Below are positions 26,629 to 40,977 of a DNA stretch of 64,000 nucleotides, in pieces (the stretch's first letter is position 1; the number at the start of each line of letters is the position of its first letter). The notes below the pieces were generated by a model that was not told the DNA's origin, ran no database searches, and worked only from the letters and a program-made list of their open reading frames with translations. Position numbers and translations under genes: made by a program. Origin of the DNA: Burhinus oedicnemus (Eukaryota; Chordata; Aves; Charadriiformes; Burhinidae); NCBI GenBank assembly GCA_008921705.1, contig VFFE01007668.1:132386-196385 (forward strand). The letters run 5' to 3'.

Positions 26629-29600
26629 AAGGGAAGTTAAAGCTGAAGAAGCTATAACGGGAAATGCTTCCAGTTACACCTGGAATCTGTCAGAAGTTTA
26701 TCTGCAAAGCATGGTAGTTACAGCCATAGCCTGCCCATCTATAGCCTTCTCCCTTGGGAGCTCATTGACTAGGTAATCTGTAGCTTGTGGTGGTTTACAG
26801 GTAATTTGGTATAGATAAGTCTGAAATGGAACAAATCAAGTTACTTCAGACATTACCTGGAGATACCTGCAGCTGCTCTTCTTGTCATGTTTCTCCTGAA
26901 ATGACTGACAGAGTTACCCAAGGTTTACAATCAAATAGAGCCAAGTGGAAGGGCTTGTTTCCATCAACTACCACAGAAGCAAAACAGATTTATTCTGCAG
27001 GTTTAACAAGAGCCCTCTTCTCTTATTTATGGTTAACACTCAAGACAACATAAAATCTAGATCTCAAACTTCTTTTCTGTACACACTGCTCATGTTAAAA
27101 TCCCACATAAATTTTCCCTCAGTGTGTATCTGAAAAAGCCTTCTGTGGGGACTTACGAGCTTCATCTAAAGAAACGATAGTTAGCTGGTTTTGATAGAAG
27201 CAGATATCACATGACAAGAAAGAATATCTAGGGAAGGAAACTAAAGAACATTTCCCCATCGGCTATTAAAGTTAGAAGAAAACTGGAAAAAATATTGTTG
27301 ACAGATTAATGGAATTTTGCCTATGATAAAACCCTTTATGGCTTCATTGTTTTGTCAGTTTAATGTAGCTGATATATACATATACATGGAAATCCATATG
27401 TACAGTGCTGTAATCTATACCCTGTCATATGGATCACGGGCTGTACAAGGAAGAGCTTAATCCTTCCTCTTTCTTCCCTCCATTGTATAAATCATGCTCT
27501 CATTTCCTACTGTCTCCTCTATTTTCTTTCTAAAGGATTAGGGTTTTTTTTATTAATAAGCCTGAAATTCAAGTCCTTCCAGCTTTGGTTGTATATCATT
27601 GAGTAGATGGATGTCTGTATTTTTGTTAACATATTTATGAAGTGTTGATTTTGATCTTTATTCCACTGATTAATGATTTGGTGATCTAAACAAACACACT
27701 CCTTGTCAGTAAGAGCAAATTTTCTGAAAGCCTCCCAACAAAAGAAGTCACTTACAGAAAACTATTGTTTATTTTTTTAAAACTAATCTGAAATACAGGA
27801 AGCTTTCAACACAGCGATTATAAAAAGAGGTTACTCTGTGAGGAAAAAAAAATAAAATCAGTGAAACTGATTACTCCATGCCAAGCATCCTTCAGAAACA
27901 CAAATAGAATCTGAGTCAGTACCAGCAAAAAGAGAGAATTCTAAGCTGAAGATTATAGTGTTATCATATCACGCACTTGGGAGTCCTCTGGTAGAAAACT
28001 TTGTGAACAGTTACTCACTGATCTACAGAAAGGATGTTAGTGTCTTTCAGAAGATGCAACAAAAGTGTTATTGAGTCTTAAGAGTCTAAGTTTTGTTGAA
28101 AAATTAAGGAGCTCTAAATTATCCCTGTTTGAATGGAAAAGATTTTTAGGTAACAAAATGAAAGAATTCAGAACCAAGGCTCAGGCTGATAACTTTAATA
28201 GAGAAAAGTTTTCTTACTTCTGTGAAACTAAATTCCCCACAAAACTAGAGGATGTAATCTAGAAGATAGGAAATTTGAAGTAAATAGGTGATTCTGGGAG
28301 AAGTAGTTCATACAAAAGATAGTAAATGTATTTAAGACAGTAGTGAATAACAATAGAAGCTGAGTATCTGCCAAGAGGATGAAACTAAGAGCATTCAGGG
28401 ATAACATACTACCTTGGTTGTGTTTTCCTCTATATAGGTAGTCATCAACATTAAAATCTAAGAAACAAACAAACAAAAAATCCCACCAAAAAAAACCCTA
28501 AACCTACAGCAACAGCACCAAAAAGGAAGAATATAGCACTCCTAGGTAGGTTTTTTTTTCACAACTGTGTTTAAATTGTATTTTTCTAAGGCTTTTCCAT
28601 GCCCACACAAGTCATTCTCAGGCTGCATCCTTCTCCCAGTGTGGGTATGGCTTCCACACATAAACATGCAACAGCAAGTGAAATTTGACCTTTTGTTCCG
28701 TGTTCCTCTCAGACCCATGACACGTGGGAATTTGTTCCTAACCAAACTTGAAAACATGTCTCTGACTTAAAAAAAACCACCCAAAACAGGGAAAACCAAC
28801 CTCTCCTTGCTTTCTCCCAGAGTAATATTAGCAAAGGCTAGTGTTACAATTACCATTTCTATAAAACCTACAAAAAGGAAAAAAGATCAAGATTTGTTTT
28901 ACATGTATAACTTTCAACACTGACCTTTAAAGAACAGAGCTGACTACATTGAGCATTTTCTTTTGATATAGCAGGGTTTATTCTTTGGATGTTTTGCTGT
29001 TAAAGTACAGATACTTCAAATCCTTTCTAAAGTGCTGAGCGGTGATTTTGTGAATATGCCAGATAAGTTTAAATCTTGCCAAAAGGTAGATTTTTAATAA
29101 GATGAACATTGGTAATTTCTCACCATGCTTAATGGTGGCTATAGCATGAATTCAGAAGTCTAGATGGGAAAAGAATGCTTCTCTCCTTTTTGGAGTTGTA
29201 TCATGGACATGCCCGATAAAGGCTGGAGGAACTTTTTTCAACAATATAAGTGAATCATTCAGAATGCCATTTGATTGCGCTGCCAATCTTTGAGATACAA
29301 CTATTTCACAAGTCTAGGATGTGGGTATATCCAAGCAAGTCCATGGTTGGTTTCTGTTTGTTTGTTTGTTTGGTTGGTTTGTTTTATGACCTTGGATGTA
29401 ATTTTTGTTCATCAGAATTCACAGGAGTGGCCTTCGCTTACATCATTAGTATCCTCAAAATAAGCTGTAGCTTGGAATCAGTCATTTTGTGCAGTTAATC
29501 AGGACCCTCAGAGGAAGGAAAGGATGAGCTTGATTAAGATTGCGGATTGAATTTGAGACATTTTATCTTCATTTCCTCCCTCTGTCACTTCTGGTATTTC

Positions 29601-32600
29601 TGTCATAACCTTCTGTAAAAATCTTGAGTATATGATCTGTTGCTCAATCTTCTGTTCTTTAAAAGAACTGATACTACTTCATGTAGTTAGATTGCAATTC
29701 TTTGGAGCAATAATTGCTTCCTTTTTCCTTTGTATTTAGAATCTAACACAATGGGATCTATGTGTGGTTGCTTACTTCGCAGTTGTTTTGTTTTGGGTCT
29801 TTTTTCGTTGTTGTTGTTTTTCGTTTGTTTTGTTTTTAAATACAAAACCAAGTCATCATTCTCACAATATAAAATAAATCCTGGGATCAACTGTATTCCA
29901 CACTTGCATAAGTATCATTGGCCAAATCTTGACCCCGCAACCTGTAGGAGTATACGATTTATTTGTATTTTTCATAACTGAACTCAACTCTGCACCTAAT
30001 TCCACCCCACAGCTGGAGATTATTGCTGTTCTCTCTGCCGTAGAAAGGCTGATATAAACCCAAAGTTATCCCATGAGAAAAATTGTACTAGAATAAAAGA
30101 AAATTATAATTTCCCCAATTAAACACACCTTAGGGCATTACTAAGCTATGCAGGTATTGAGGAGGAGTGTCAATAACCTTATCCCCAGGTCTGAGGATGA
30201 GCAAGACACTTCCACACTCAACTTGTTACCGGAGCTAAGAGGGGACACTTTGGGAGTGAGAGTAATTTGAGAAATATAAGGTATTAGATTTAGTATTTGA
30301 GGGAAGGCAATTTAATTTTGGAACCATGTCTCTGTTGGAGGTAACTGAGGGAACCCAGCTGCAGGAAAGAGGTTTGATACTGGATTGTGGCGTACCCACT
30401 AAACTGAGCTTTTTTGTTTGCACTGACTGTGGTACAGGGAATGTGGCAGCTACTTCCATAACAGAAGAGCTTACTCCTGGCACAAATTAAACAAAATTAC
30501 TTCTGCCAGCGCTTGTGTCTCTGGAATTCAATTTAGACCCCATCATGAGTGTGAGCAGGTGATTTGGCTGACTCTTCCTGTGGAGACTAACTAGTTGCAT
30601 TATAGTGCCTGGATACTTCCAATGGGATCAATCAGGATATGTTAATTGCGCCAAGATAATTTTAAAGTGGTGTAATGGGAAACTGGTTAACTTGGGAGAA
30701 ATGCTATATTTTTAACAGTAAGGGGTATTGTTATTATTATTCTTTTGAACAGGTGGTCTAGCAGCATGGAAGGAACCATGCTGTTGACAACAAGAGAAAA
30801 GAGAAGGATGCAGAGAAATGAACCAGCAGGAAGTTCAGAGTTTGTTTGGATAATTTGAAAAACTTATTAGTGGATGGCTCATCTGCACCAAGAAATACAG
30901 TACGCTCAAAATGAAGGGAGTGCAGCAGGACTTTGTATTGCTTTCTCAATTATTTTTTTCTTCAGAAGCAGAAAGCTTTAACAGAGGGGAAAACCCTGGA
31001 TGGCCATCTTTTAGAGAGTATTAAAAGTAGTAAAAACTTCATTTGGGAGAAAAAGAGAAAGAAGTTAGTGAAGATACTCTGGAACTGCTGTTTTAGCTCT
31101 TGTTAAAAGTCTGATCCTGTCTTTCTAAAACTGAGCACTCACAAAAGAAGAGAAAACACAATATCAAAGGTAATTTGGTCATCTGTTTCTGGTGCTGATT
31201 GTCATGAGTAATTGTTTATCAAGAGAAAGGCAACCCTCATCCAGGGCTAATGCAGCAACTCCTATTGCTAGTTGAAGGTAAAGCACGATTCAGGAAGAAT
31301 GGGACGTTGTTGAATGAATCCTCTGTTAGTAGGCGCAAACTGCATATGGTAAGCAGTGGAGGAGAATAGATGAGAAAAGGAGTTTAGGGAGCAGAGGATT
31401 GGAAGCTTTAGTAGATGATATACAGAGGAACTGTGAAATTAATTCATATCGGAAAATATTAGATAGTCCATAAAAAAATGTGGCTTTTCAGTGTGTTTGC
31501 TTCTGTGGTGGCAGTAGCTGCAGGTTAGACCTGGAGGGAATTGTAATTTCTTCGAAAGACAGAAGTGAATGAGTATTAGTGCTAACTTCTGGGCTAACGT
31601 TACAACTACTAGGGGGAGGACAGTGGTCAATCTCCCCACCTCAAGCCCTTCTTCTTCTTGCCATGTTGTTAAGGATAGACTGTTCCCTCTTTGGTGTCTT
31701 GCAAACAGCTGATTCTGGGAGTGTTTCTGACTGTAAACCCTGGTTGGAGGTGCCAGCTGTTTCCACTGCACCTTGAAGCAAGTGCTTCCGCTGTGGATTA
31801 GGACAGAGCTTAAGGTACACTCTCTCCATTAATTTTTTTTATTAGTCAGCACAGACAGCTTTTTTTTCAGCATGTTCAGTATTGCAAATCCAGCGTTGAA
31901 GTGATCATTGCTCTCCACCTGTGGTATACTGACCTTGAGTACCTGTCCGGGGATCACGGATTCCACTTTGGGAGCAAGGTATCTAGAGGTCAGCTGATAC
32001 AAGGCAAGGTGATATGGTGCCAAGTACTTGCAGAAGCTTTGTTACAAGAAAGTTATGTATGTGAAAGGTGGAAGTTGAAGAGGGGAAAATAATAGTTTTG
32101 AGACATGAAAGGAGTTGGATTTCTGCCACTGTTCATGCCACGGTTGTGAAGCTGGGCCACTGCTGTGTGTAGTATCTTTATCTTGTTCAGCCACTGAACA
32201 AAAAATAAAGCAAAAAAGCATGTGACATGATAATAGACAGTTCAGTGTATGATTCACATAATCAAATAAATAACATAAACTTTAGAATAAATTTGGTAAA
32301 TTCAGAAAGTAAGTCAAATAACAGTAAAAAGTGATTAGTCTCTGGCCTATTCTATTCATTTTCTATACTATCAAAATAAATGTTAATTGCACAGTAGATA
32401 CTATCAACATAAATCATAATTTCACATAATGTTAGATCATGAGCAGTTCCGGTGATTTGCTACAAATGCAGGATAATAGCTATCCTGTTAAAAGTAGTTT
32501 TTTACATTCTTATAGTAACATATAGCCTTAGTTAGCTATTTTACTTATGAGGATGCAGCACGATACGGTGTAGAAATGTGTTGGTATGCAAAGTGACCTG

Positions 32601-34015
32601 AAAGAATAAGAGGTATTTTTTCCTTCACGTAGAGTATCTGCCTCTAGAGGGGCAAGCGTGCAGTCGAGGAAGAGCTATACGGTGGTCTGGGGCAGAGGTA
32701 GTGGCAAATAAGTCCTGCAGTCTGAATGCAGTCTGAATGGTAGAGCTGGTCCTTCATCACTGGAAACAGGGAGGTACAGTTCTAATAGAAGATTTTTATT
32801 TATCATATTTATCCAACTTTTAGATTATTTATCTCAGCAGGAGGTAGCCACAGTTGAATAATAAGTCTCATTTATTAAAGTGTATGGTGAAATGGCTATT
32901 GACAAGATTATACAACTGTCCTATAAAGCATCATTTAATAATAAAAAATGATTAGAAGAGATTGTTATGACAGCTTTAAAAACATGCAGATTAAATGGGG
33001 TCATACACAAAATGAAACCAGATCAAAATTTATGAATATATCAATGTTCTCATCTGTGCTGTTATCTTTATTTATTGGTGTTAATATATGTTTGGGATGT
33101 TTACTGTAACACAATATATTTCTTACTCTGTGGAGATCTATGAAAGCTATTCCTCCCCTTATCACTTTTCCAATATATTCTGCAGAAGTACCAATTCAAA
33201 GATAAGTTAGATTCACATTTGTACCAGAATGAGGGCTCTGTTTTCAAAATAGTTCAATGCCCACTAAGATATATTTTAGGTACTTAGAACTATCTGAGTT
33301 AATGATCTTTTAAGGACCCCAGTCCCACCTCTATGGTATATCCTAATGTTGCCTTCATTCAGGTGGGTGTTGTAACTCCTCCTGACTTCAGGACTGCATG
33401 GCAGAACCTTACAAGCTAAGTAGAAGCACTAGTTACCCCATCTTTTACTGAAGATAACTTAATTCTATTATAACATCATGCCAGAATCTTAAGCATGACC
33501 TGTTTGAACCCATTCAAAACAGGATGCATTATTATGTTTTGGAGTGAAGGGTGAGATGCAAACCACAACTATGAGTAGCCAGCAAAATATTAAAATTTTA
33601 AACAATATGGAAAAATTTAGTTGAAACAATTGTTCCGTCTCACTGACAGCCCATAAAATTTTACTGAGAGGTTAATATAAAACTTTCTTATGTCAGGTTG
33701 TTGATATTCAAAAAAATATTTTTATGATTGTAAATAATAAGATTTTCTTTGTTTATCACAACTGTAATGAAGAAATACCCTGGTTTTACTCCTTGGTAAG
33801 TATTACTCTGATAGAACGTGAAATGGTACATAACAAAAAAAAATCCCTATTTAGAAGTGAACAGCTGAGAATGACCTTATCAAATATGTGGAAATTGACC
33901 TTATCAAACATGTTAAGTGTTCTGCTGTTATGCTGGGAGGCTCTTCTCCATTAGCTGTTGTAGTCATTTAAGATTTTATTTTGCTGTGGTGTTGTACTGG
34001 TCACAGTCATAACCT
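26629..34015. other. Unassigned AT-rich stretch
   Basis: About 7.4 kb with no gene or named repeat. It contains short low-complexity tracts, such as TTTG repeats at 29354-29385 and a GTT/TTTTG stretch near 29780-29840. A short tandem GACCTTATCAAA(C/T)ATGT occurs near 33872-33912. Open frames are short and unremarkable. Confidence 0.5.
29354..29385 (+). repeat. (TTTG)n short tract
   Basis: About 32 nt of TTTG units with two TTGG variants. Confidence 0.8.
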
Positions 34016-34794
34016 ATGAGGGTTCCCCAACCTGAAGGTGTGCAAAGTTCGTGACCATGGGGTTCTCTAGGTTCCGCAATACAGAAGGGCTGGGTTTCTG
34101 TAAATTTCTTTATTACAAATTACTACAAAGTTACTATTAGTAAAAAGAAATATATATTGTGTGTGTATATATATATATATACAAGTCACTACAAAATTAC
34201 CACTGGGAGATCAAGTATATATATATATTACAAGAGTAAAGCAAATGTAAGTTATCACTGAATTCCAGCTGCTGAAGCAAATGTATACTTATGAACCTGT
34301 ACCTGTGTGTATACCTATAAATATATATTATACTAGGTTTTACAACACTCATCAAGCAGCTCCAATTGATGAAGGAAAAAGCCTCACTTCATAGATGATC
34401 CGTGTCATGGAGTGTGGAGTCAGCCAGGCATCCCCAGCAAGGGTCTGGTCTGTCCGGGAAATCTTGTGCAGGTCAAACACCGGGAAAATGTGCAGAGAAG
34501 CTCTTTGGGTAGGTGGTGAGTTGCTTTTTGTACCTTTTTAGCGTGGATACGTAAGTGGGCATAAGGCATTAGTTCATGGAATAGTTGTTGCTGACTCCTG
34601 TTTTCCTGGAAGGAATTTTTCACAATTTCTTTGTCCTGCACTCATCCAGGTTTCTTTGACCTGCCAACTAATCCCCACCACAGAGGTTTCGGGTGAGCTT
34701 ATCAGGGATATCTTGGGATTCCAGCTAAGGAGATATCCTTCTGTGTCCGTATGTTTACCAGGTCGCCTTTGTGGAGGGTCCCACCAGATGTACA
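34016..34794 (-). mobile_element. Probable solo LTR of an endogenous retrovirus (ERVL-like)
   Basis: Read on the minus strand this region has the order expected of an LTR. It begins TGTACATCTGGTGGGACCCT, then has a roughly 400-bp non-repetitive U3-like part. A TATA-rich stretch (TATAATATATATTTATAGG, about 34313-34333) follows, then a part with repeated TACAAATTACTACAAAGTTA / ACTACAAAATTACCACT units, an AATAAA signal (34114-34109) and a GC-richer U5-like end with GGTTGGGGAACCCTCA. No gag, pol or env is adjacent, so it would be a solo LTR. Boundaries are approximate: I could not find a target-site duplication. The family assignment rests on the TACAAATTACTACAAA-type repeats, which I associate with bird ERVL LTRs; this is inference. 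Confidence 0.45.
34151..34181 (+). repeat. (TG)n(TA)n dinucleotide tract
   Basis: TATATATTGTGTGTGTATAT followed by further TA units, inside the probable LTR. A second TA tract (TATATATATATATT) lies near 34215-34229. Both sit between copies of an ACTACAAA(A/G)TTAC unit. Confidence 0.85.
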
Positions 34795-36034
34795 AGTGAA
34801 ACAGTTATTTAAATTCTCAAGCATACATTCTATTTTTACTTTAGTGAGAAATTTAGTTGGTTGTATTTTTCAACAAATGTGGAAGTATTAAAATAATGTC
34901 CCCGTCACCTCAGAAATACAATTAAGTCCTCAGCTTTGAGACGTTTGCTTTTCTGTGCTTCCTGCATTAAGCTGCAAAAGACTTCAGTCTGTAGAAAAGG
35001 AAAGAAAATGAGCAGAACATTTCCGGGGAAAAAACTCAGTCATATTTTTCTGTATAAAAGGATCTAAAACATGCAGTAGATTTTTAGTTTGAATTATGAA
35101 AGCACTTGATTTTTTTTCAGTGTGGCATAAAATGACCTCTAAATTCTTTCATACCCTTTTCAGAGAGTGGAAACAAAGATGTTACGTGAGTGTCCAAGGG
35201 CACTGAAATTGATCTACAAGCTTTTATTTTCCAGTCATTTGATCATCTTCCTCTTTTTATTCTTCCTTCCTCCCCGCACCCCCATGTGTAATGCAATATT
35301 CGTGGCACTCAGAAAAGATTTGCAAAAAATGCAGGATTTTTTTTTTTGAAACGTTTTAGGTCAGCATTCAGTGAAATGCATATTAGTTTACTTACCAGGT
35401 GTACTACAGGTGCCATTAAGTACAATAACAGCATACCAGTGTGTTCTAAAAGGTAAGACCAGATGGTGAATAAAACAAAACGAAACAAAAAAACCCAAAA
35501 GGTATTAAAACCCCCATTTTTTGAGCATTTTGCCAAGCTGTGAGTAGACTTTGCATTCTGAGTTCCAATCTGTCAGGGGCTGTGCTTGCTTTCCTTTCTA
35601 CATAAAAGCCATCTTGCAGAGACATCCCTTTTCACTCTACTTGTAGTCCAGCTAACTAGCCATGAAATACTCTGAAGAGCGGGACTGGAGAAAGCTCCTC
35701 TTCAGTGCTGGGGAATCTGTCTGTGTGCAGTTATGAAGGAATGGTTGTGAGGCTGAAGGGAAAGCAGGATGGGTAACATAAAGATTTGTCCAACTGACAG
35801 TTAGTGTAACTGATTACCATCTATTTCTTAATTTTGTGTGTTTATGGTCCTACTGTCTTTGAAAGGGAGTGTTATGTGTGTGTGGGGGGTCACGTTTTAT
35901 TCAGAAAATATACTTATCTCCTTAAAACTCATGAAATGTTGGTGTGGGAAAATGTGCAGAAAGGGAGTGGGGACATCCCTATTTTAGTGCATATGAGGAA
36001 AACCCTTCAGTATAATGAAAGAATAAAATGTTAA

Positions 36035-36060
36035 ATATATATATATATATATATATATAT
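36035..36060 (+). repeat. (AT)13 dinucleotide tract
   Basis: Thirteen uninterrupted AT units, flanked by TTAA and GGTCTCC. Confidence 0.95.
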
Positions 36061-39000
36061 GGTCTCCATGTTTCCCATGGGGGGATTCGGTTTTCATCAA
36101 AAGGAGAGATTTCAACAAAGAGACAAAACTAAGTCAGTAAGAGGTATTAATCACATTTACTCCCCCTGTATTCAGTCTTTTATGCCTTTCTGAGCCATAC
36201 TGACTTGTCCGCTGCTTCTCCTCCTTGCCTGCGCTGTCAGTGCTTGCGAACCAAATGAGGAAGCGCTGGTGCTATAACACTGTTGAGAGTTTGGCTCACA
36301 AAGGACACAGTCCTGAACAAGTGATATTACTGGCTAATGCTTCAGTTGCCCAAAGAATAAAAAGAAGGAGGAGATACTGAGCTTTTTTGGTACTTAAATG
36401 TCAGGGAACAAGCCTTTTTTCAGCCCTCCGTGATGACATTGTAAGCTTGAACCTCAGCCGGCCAAAAGACGTAAGTTTTCCTGAAAATGGCAAGGAATGA
36501 ATGTCAATTAACATGACAAAATCACATTGGAAATGCTTTTTGCTGTATCATGCACATTTTGTTTCATCTTTCCCGTTAAGGACAAGACTTATTGCAACCA
36601 CAAGGCAATTTTATCCTTGTCTCTAGAATGTCCTGATCAATATCTCTTTGCTGTTACGTATGTAGCAATCAGTATCATCCCAAATATAGAAAGGTAAAAA
36701 AACACAGCAGCACAATTTTCTACAATGTAAAGGTAAAAGGTATTGATTGAAGTTACTTGGATTTTTGCCCCAAATAGTGGCTACAAAGTATCAAATTACC
36801 GTTTCTCTTGTGCTTTTCCCTGCTCTGCTATACCTGCCTGCATACATTCAAACATCGACAAGTAGGAAAAGTCATAGAGCAGAAAAGTTTTCCAGACAGA
36901 ACAATAGGAAGACTGAGAAAGGTCAGGCCTTTTCTGGTCTACATTATTTCGCAATTAACTTCTAAGCTGACTTCTGTTTTCTTTTTAAGGAGAGTTAAAT
37001 ATTTTAGCAGGCTTTGGATTACTGAAAAAAACCCCACAAAACAAAAGGGAAAACAATTTAATTGCTGGATGGAAGTACCGAATGGATCAAAACCCCTCTA
37101 TTCACCCTGTCCTGACAATTAGAGGCCTCAGTTGTGGGTGGACTGTATCAACATTTTCAGATTTTTAGCTTTTCAAGTGGGGGGTGTTACAGGATGCGTG
37201 TAGGAATGGACTGGTAACAGGAGCTTCAAACCTGTTTCTATGGATTTATTTGGAAAAAAGAACTCCAGGTTCACAAATGTGTGCTTTACAAGTCCTGCTA
37301 TATTTATAACAACTAATATTAAGAAGATATAGGAATTGCTATTCATCAACCAACTGAAGTGATTACAAGTGCTATAGTACTCCATTCCTGTGGGCTCCCA
37401 AAGAAATACTAACAGTATATAAAGGAAGGATTCAAGCTGCAGATTTATATGGTGCTTGCACTAGGCTATGTGTATTTTGCAAAATAGCACGGCACAATGA
37501 GCTAGATTGCAAAGCAAAGTCAGATACACCATGGCACACTATAGCAACCAAGATCTCTCCATTGCTACAGTGTTTTCAGCTCATAATTTATTAATATATG
37601 CCTTCCTACATTTTCGTTCTGTCATCTAATATCTCAGAGTCCTTGTACTGCTGTGAATGTTAAGACATTTTGAAAAATACAAACAGAAGAAACATAATTA
37701 TAAGGAATAAATTTATATAATTAAACTTTTACAAAAAACATAAAATATCCTATAAACTACATAATAAATTTCTGAATTGCTACAGATATCTGGATTTTCA
37801 TATTAAATTCTTAAATATTGCTTAAAAATGTAGAAAGGATTTTTGGGTAAATACTAGGTAAATCTACCTAAATTTCTGTAAAATCTCTTGCTTCTAAGTA
37901 AGAGTGACATCATCACAATTACTCACACTGTGGAAGGGATGAACATTTGGTCAACATGGAGGAGAAATGAAAACTTTTGTGAAACACCTTTTTCATCTGC
38001 ATACAAAACTTTGCAGTATAAAGGGGAACATTACAATAATGCTTTTCTATATGGTAATAATGGATGGTGCTCATAAGGATTTCTATATACAGTAATTTCC
38101 GAAGAAAATAAACAAGAAAATCTCAGTTTCTAAAACATTTAACTCAATCACTTTATCTGTTTTTTTCAGTGCATGATCGGTTTAATGGAATTTATACTTT
38201 AAAATGGTACCAGTGAGAAACCATTTTAGAGTCCAGGGAAAAATGACATTGTCATTATGTCAGCAAAATAGATATGTTTTTCATATCCTATGCTTCAGTT
38301 CAAACTATTTTGTGTGAGTACAGGATAATTTATCAAGATCGAATCCTTCTATACGGAAAATTATGTGCAGGCAGATTCTCTATCTCATTTATATCACTTC
38401 CACTATCAGACAACTTTCAGAATCTGGGCAAATAAATTTATAATATCTTTATTATAAGAATATATAATCATCTCGTTTCATTCTATTGATGGTAATTGGC
38501 TGTTATTCTATGCAAAGTTCAGTACATAATATTGCTCATCTCTCCAAGTTCAAATCAAATAAAAATTTGTATAATGGTTATAGTTTTATATAATTCTAAA
38601 GGATTTTTACAAGAGCAACTTTTAGTATAATGAGGTACAAGAAACATTTTTAATTTCTAAGGCATGACAGGCATTCAAAGTTTTACTCTGGATACTTTTA
38701 TCTCCTCAAACTCCTGTGCATGTAATTTTATTATTAGATTCTGTCCTGTATTTCTGGGGTTTGTTCTGAATAAAAAATAAAAAAGACTGGATGTTTTGTT
38801 GGCTGCTTTCATAAATAATCAAAAACTGAGCTCTATTTTTCATTTGTTTTATTCCTTGTCTTTGCAATTTTGCAAATAGGATACGCCTGTTCATATCTTA
38901 GTAATTTGTATTTCTTATTGTTTCTTTTTAAGATTGGATCTTACTTGTTCACTAAAAATTTACCATTATAAAATACACCAAATAAATGAATATTGTATGA

Positions 39001-39354
39001 TAACTTTTCTGTAGAGATTTTACTGGCATTGATATGGTCTTCTATTATATTCTATAGGGGTTTTTTTTGTCAGTCATTTGGTGGTACCCCTTTCATTCAA
39101 TAGCACATTTCTATAAAGGTACTTTGGCCAAGGACCATTTTACCTCTGCTTTGCACAGAGGTTCTCTTTGAAATCATTATACTGCGGATCAGAAACTTGG
39201 CTTGCAAAAATTCATTAATAGTACAGGAAACTACTCATATTCATCTAACTGTAGTAAAGTCAGTAGGAATCAAACGCATAATTATGCTTAAATATGTGCT
39301 TGAGTGCTTTCCTGAATTAGTAATTTAAATTTTACCTTATTTTTCATGTTTTAG

Positions 39355-39459
39355 GGCCGCTCTTTGGATCAAGAGTTGAATGGAAATATCATGTCACAGC
39401 TAGAATCATCAGGAAAAAACTGGAAATCACATGAACAAAATATTGTGGATCAATCTTAA
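39355..39459 (+). other. Weak candidate terminal exon
   Basis: A pyrimidine-leaning tract ends in TTTTCATGTTTTAG at 39354. From 39355 one frame is open for 34 codons (GRSLDQELNGN..., ending HEQNIVDQS) up to a TAA at 39457-39459. The peptide is hydrophilic and plausible, but I do not recognise it. There is no clear polyadenylation signal close by and acceptor-like tracts are common in this DNA, so chance is a strong alternative. If real it would be an alternative last exon of a plus-strand transcript. Confidence 0.12.
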
Positions 39460-40977
39460 CACTGGGTAAAAAAAGACCTTTTCAGGATTATCAATCTCGT
39501 ATTTTTGAAACCCACTAAATGCACAACAAAGAGATGACGCACTAATGGCCTTTAATACATCCTACTGTGCAAAAAAATTCACAGCATGATGCAGTGAGTT
39601 ATATTGTTGATTTCCCCTCCTTTCATTAATACTTATTTTATAAATTATAGGTACTAGCCTTTGCAAGGAAGTGTGCAGTCTGGCTATTTGTGAATGGTTT
39701 CATTCAGTAAAAAATAATAGCATACAAATGATGGCTGAACTAGTTGTTGATCATCAAATTATTATAATGGAATCTATTTTTAATAGTAATTTTAATGTAT
39801 TCTTGTGTGCTGTTTACTTATGTTGCCTCTCCTATTCTCAGAGAGAACACGTATTTATAATCGTATTTTGTCAGTTGATTCAAGGTTAAAGACAATGGTG
39901 ATTACCATAGAACACTTGATTTTACAAATAGAATGTGAATTATGTATATTGCTCTCTTTAAGCATCTTTCTAAAGCAGTCGGTGATAAACAGTGATGGGC
40001 ATTACTATTTGTGACAAATCAGTATGTTTCTGTCCTTTGAAATATTCAATAGCCCAATTGTCACTTTTTTTTGGTGAAATACCAGATGTCCCTGAAAATC
40101 TTTTGGAATGAATCAGTATTCTACTAAAGCTCCATTGTTAGAGTTTTTGAGTGAATTTTCAATACAAACCATGGAGAATTAGATAAACATATCCCACCAC
40201 TGTTTATAGGAATTTTACATGGAATTTTCTACCCACTGTTTAAACCTTTCCGTTTTGCTCTCCTGGGTTCCTTGAATGTTAAAATACATGAAGTGAATCA
40301 AATCGCATCTAAAACGAGCATGAAAGAAAGTTTGAAGAGCATGAAGTGTGCAAACATTATTGTCATTTAGCCATTGTACTTCACAGGAAATAAGCAACGT
40401 CAATCCTCATAAATCTGAATGTATTTTGTCTCCTTAATATCAAGTTTTTTTCTAGAGCAAGAGGGAATACATGGCTTTTATAAAGTGACAATGAACAGGG
40501 TTTTATAATACATAGTGGAACAACTACTTTTTGTTACACTTGATGTTATGCCCTTCTATGCATCTTTGCCTATTTCCTTTATAATCCATCAGACACACTT
40601 TTTCTATAACCTCTTGAAGTAAAACACAGAACATTAGCTAAAGAAATTACATTATATAAAAAGATACTATCAGATGAAAGACCCCTGTTTTTAATTTACT
40701 TTTGTTGACACAGATTTCTATCTGCTATCACCTTTCCTTATCAGGCTGACGAAATAGAATTTGTGCAGTGGATATATAGAAAATTCACTGAATGGCTATC
40801 TGTCATAGTCAGAAAAGGTGCTATCTGTCATCAGGGGAGACTTTATTTCCTTTAAAAAGTGTTTGCCCATACACAGAACATCACCCACAGTGTCCTTGTC
40901 CTTTGCTTTGAAGACTAGTTATTAGAAATGAGGGAGCGAGTACTAAATAACAACATAACCTGCCTATCTACTCACAG

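Larger units (their letters stand above)
34795..40977. other. Unassigned AT-rich stretch
   Basis: About 6.2 kb without a named repeat except an (AT)13 tract at 36035-36060. An acceptor followed by a 34-codon open frame and stop occurs at 39355-39459 and is listed separately. Otherwise I see nothing I can support. Confidence 0.5.

Noticed and set aside
27538..27549. TTAGGG unit
   Set aside because: A single unit is not an interstitial telomere repeat.
34420..34795. Two overlapping 73-codon minus-strand frames
   Set aside because: They fall in the U3-like part of the probable LTR, have no retroviral motifs and are more likely non-coding.
35396..35445. Possible 50-nt minus-strand mini-exon (CCTTTTAG acceptor, CACCTG|GTAAGT donor)
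   Set aside because: Too short to judge. The signals are common by chance, and there is no supporting neighbour on that strand.
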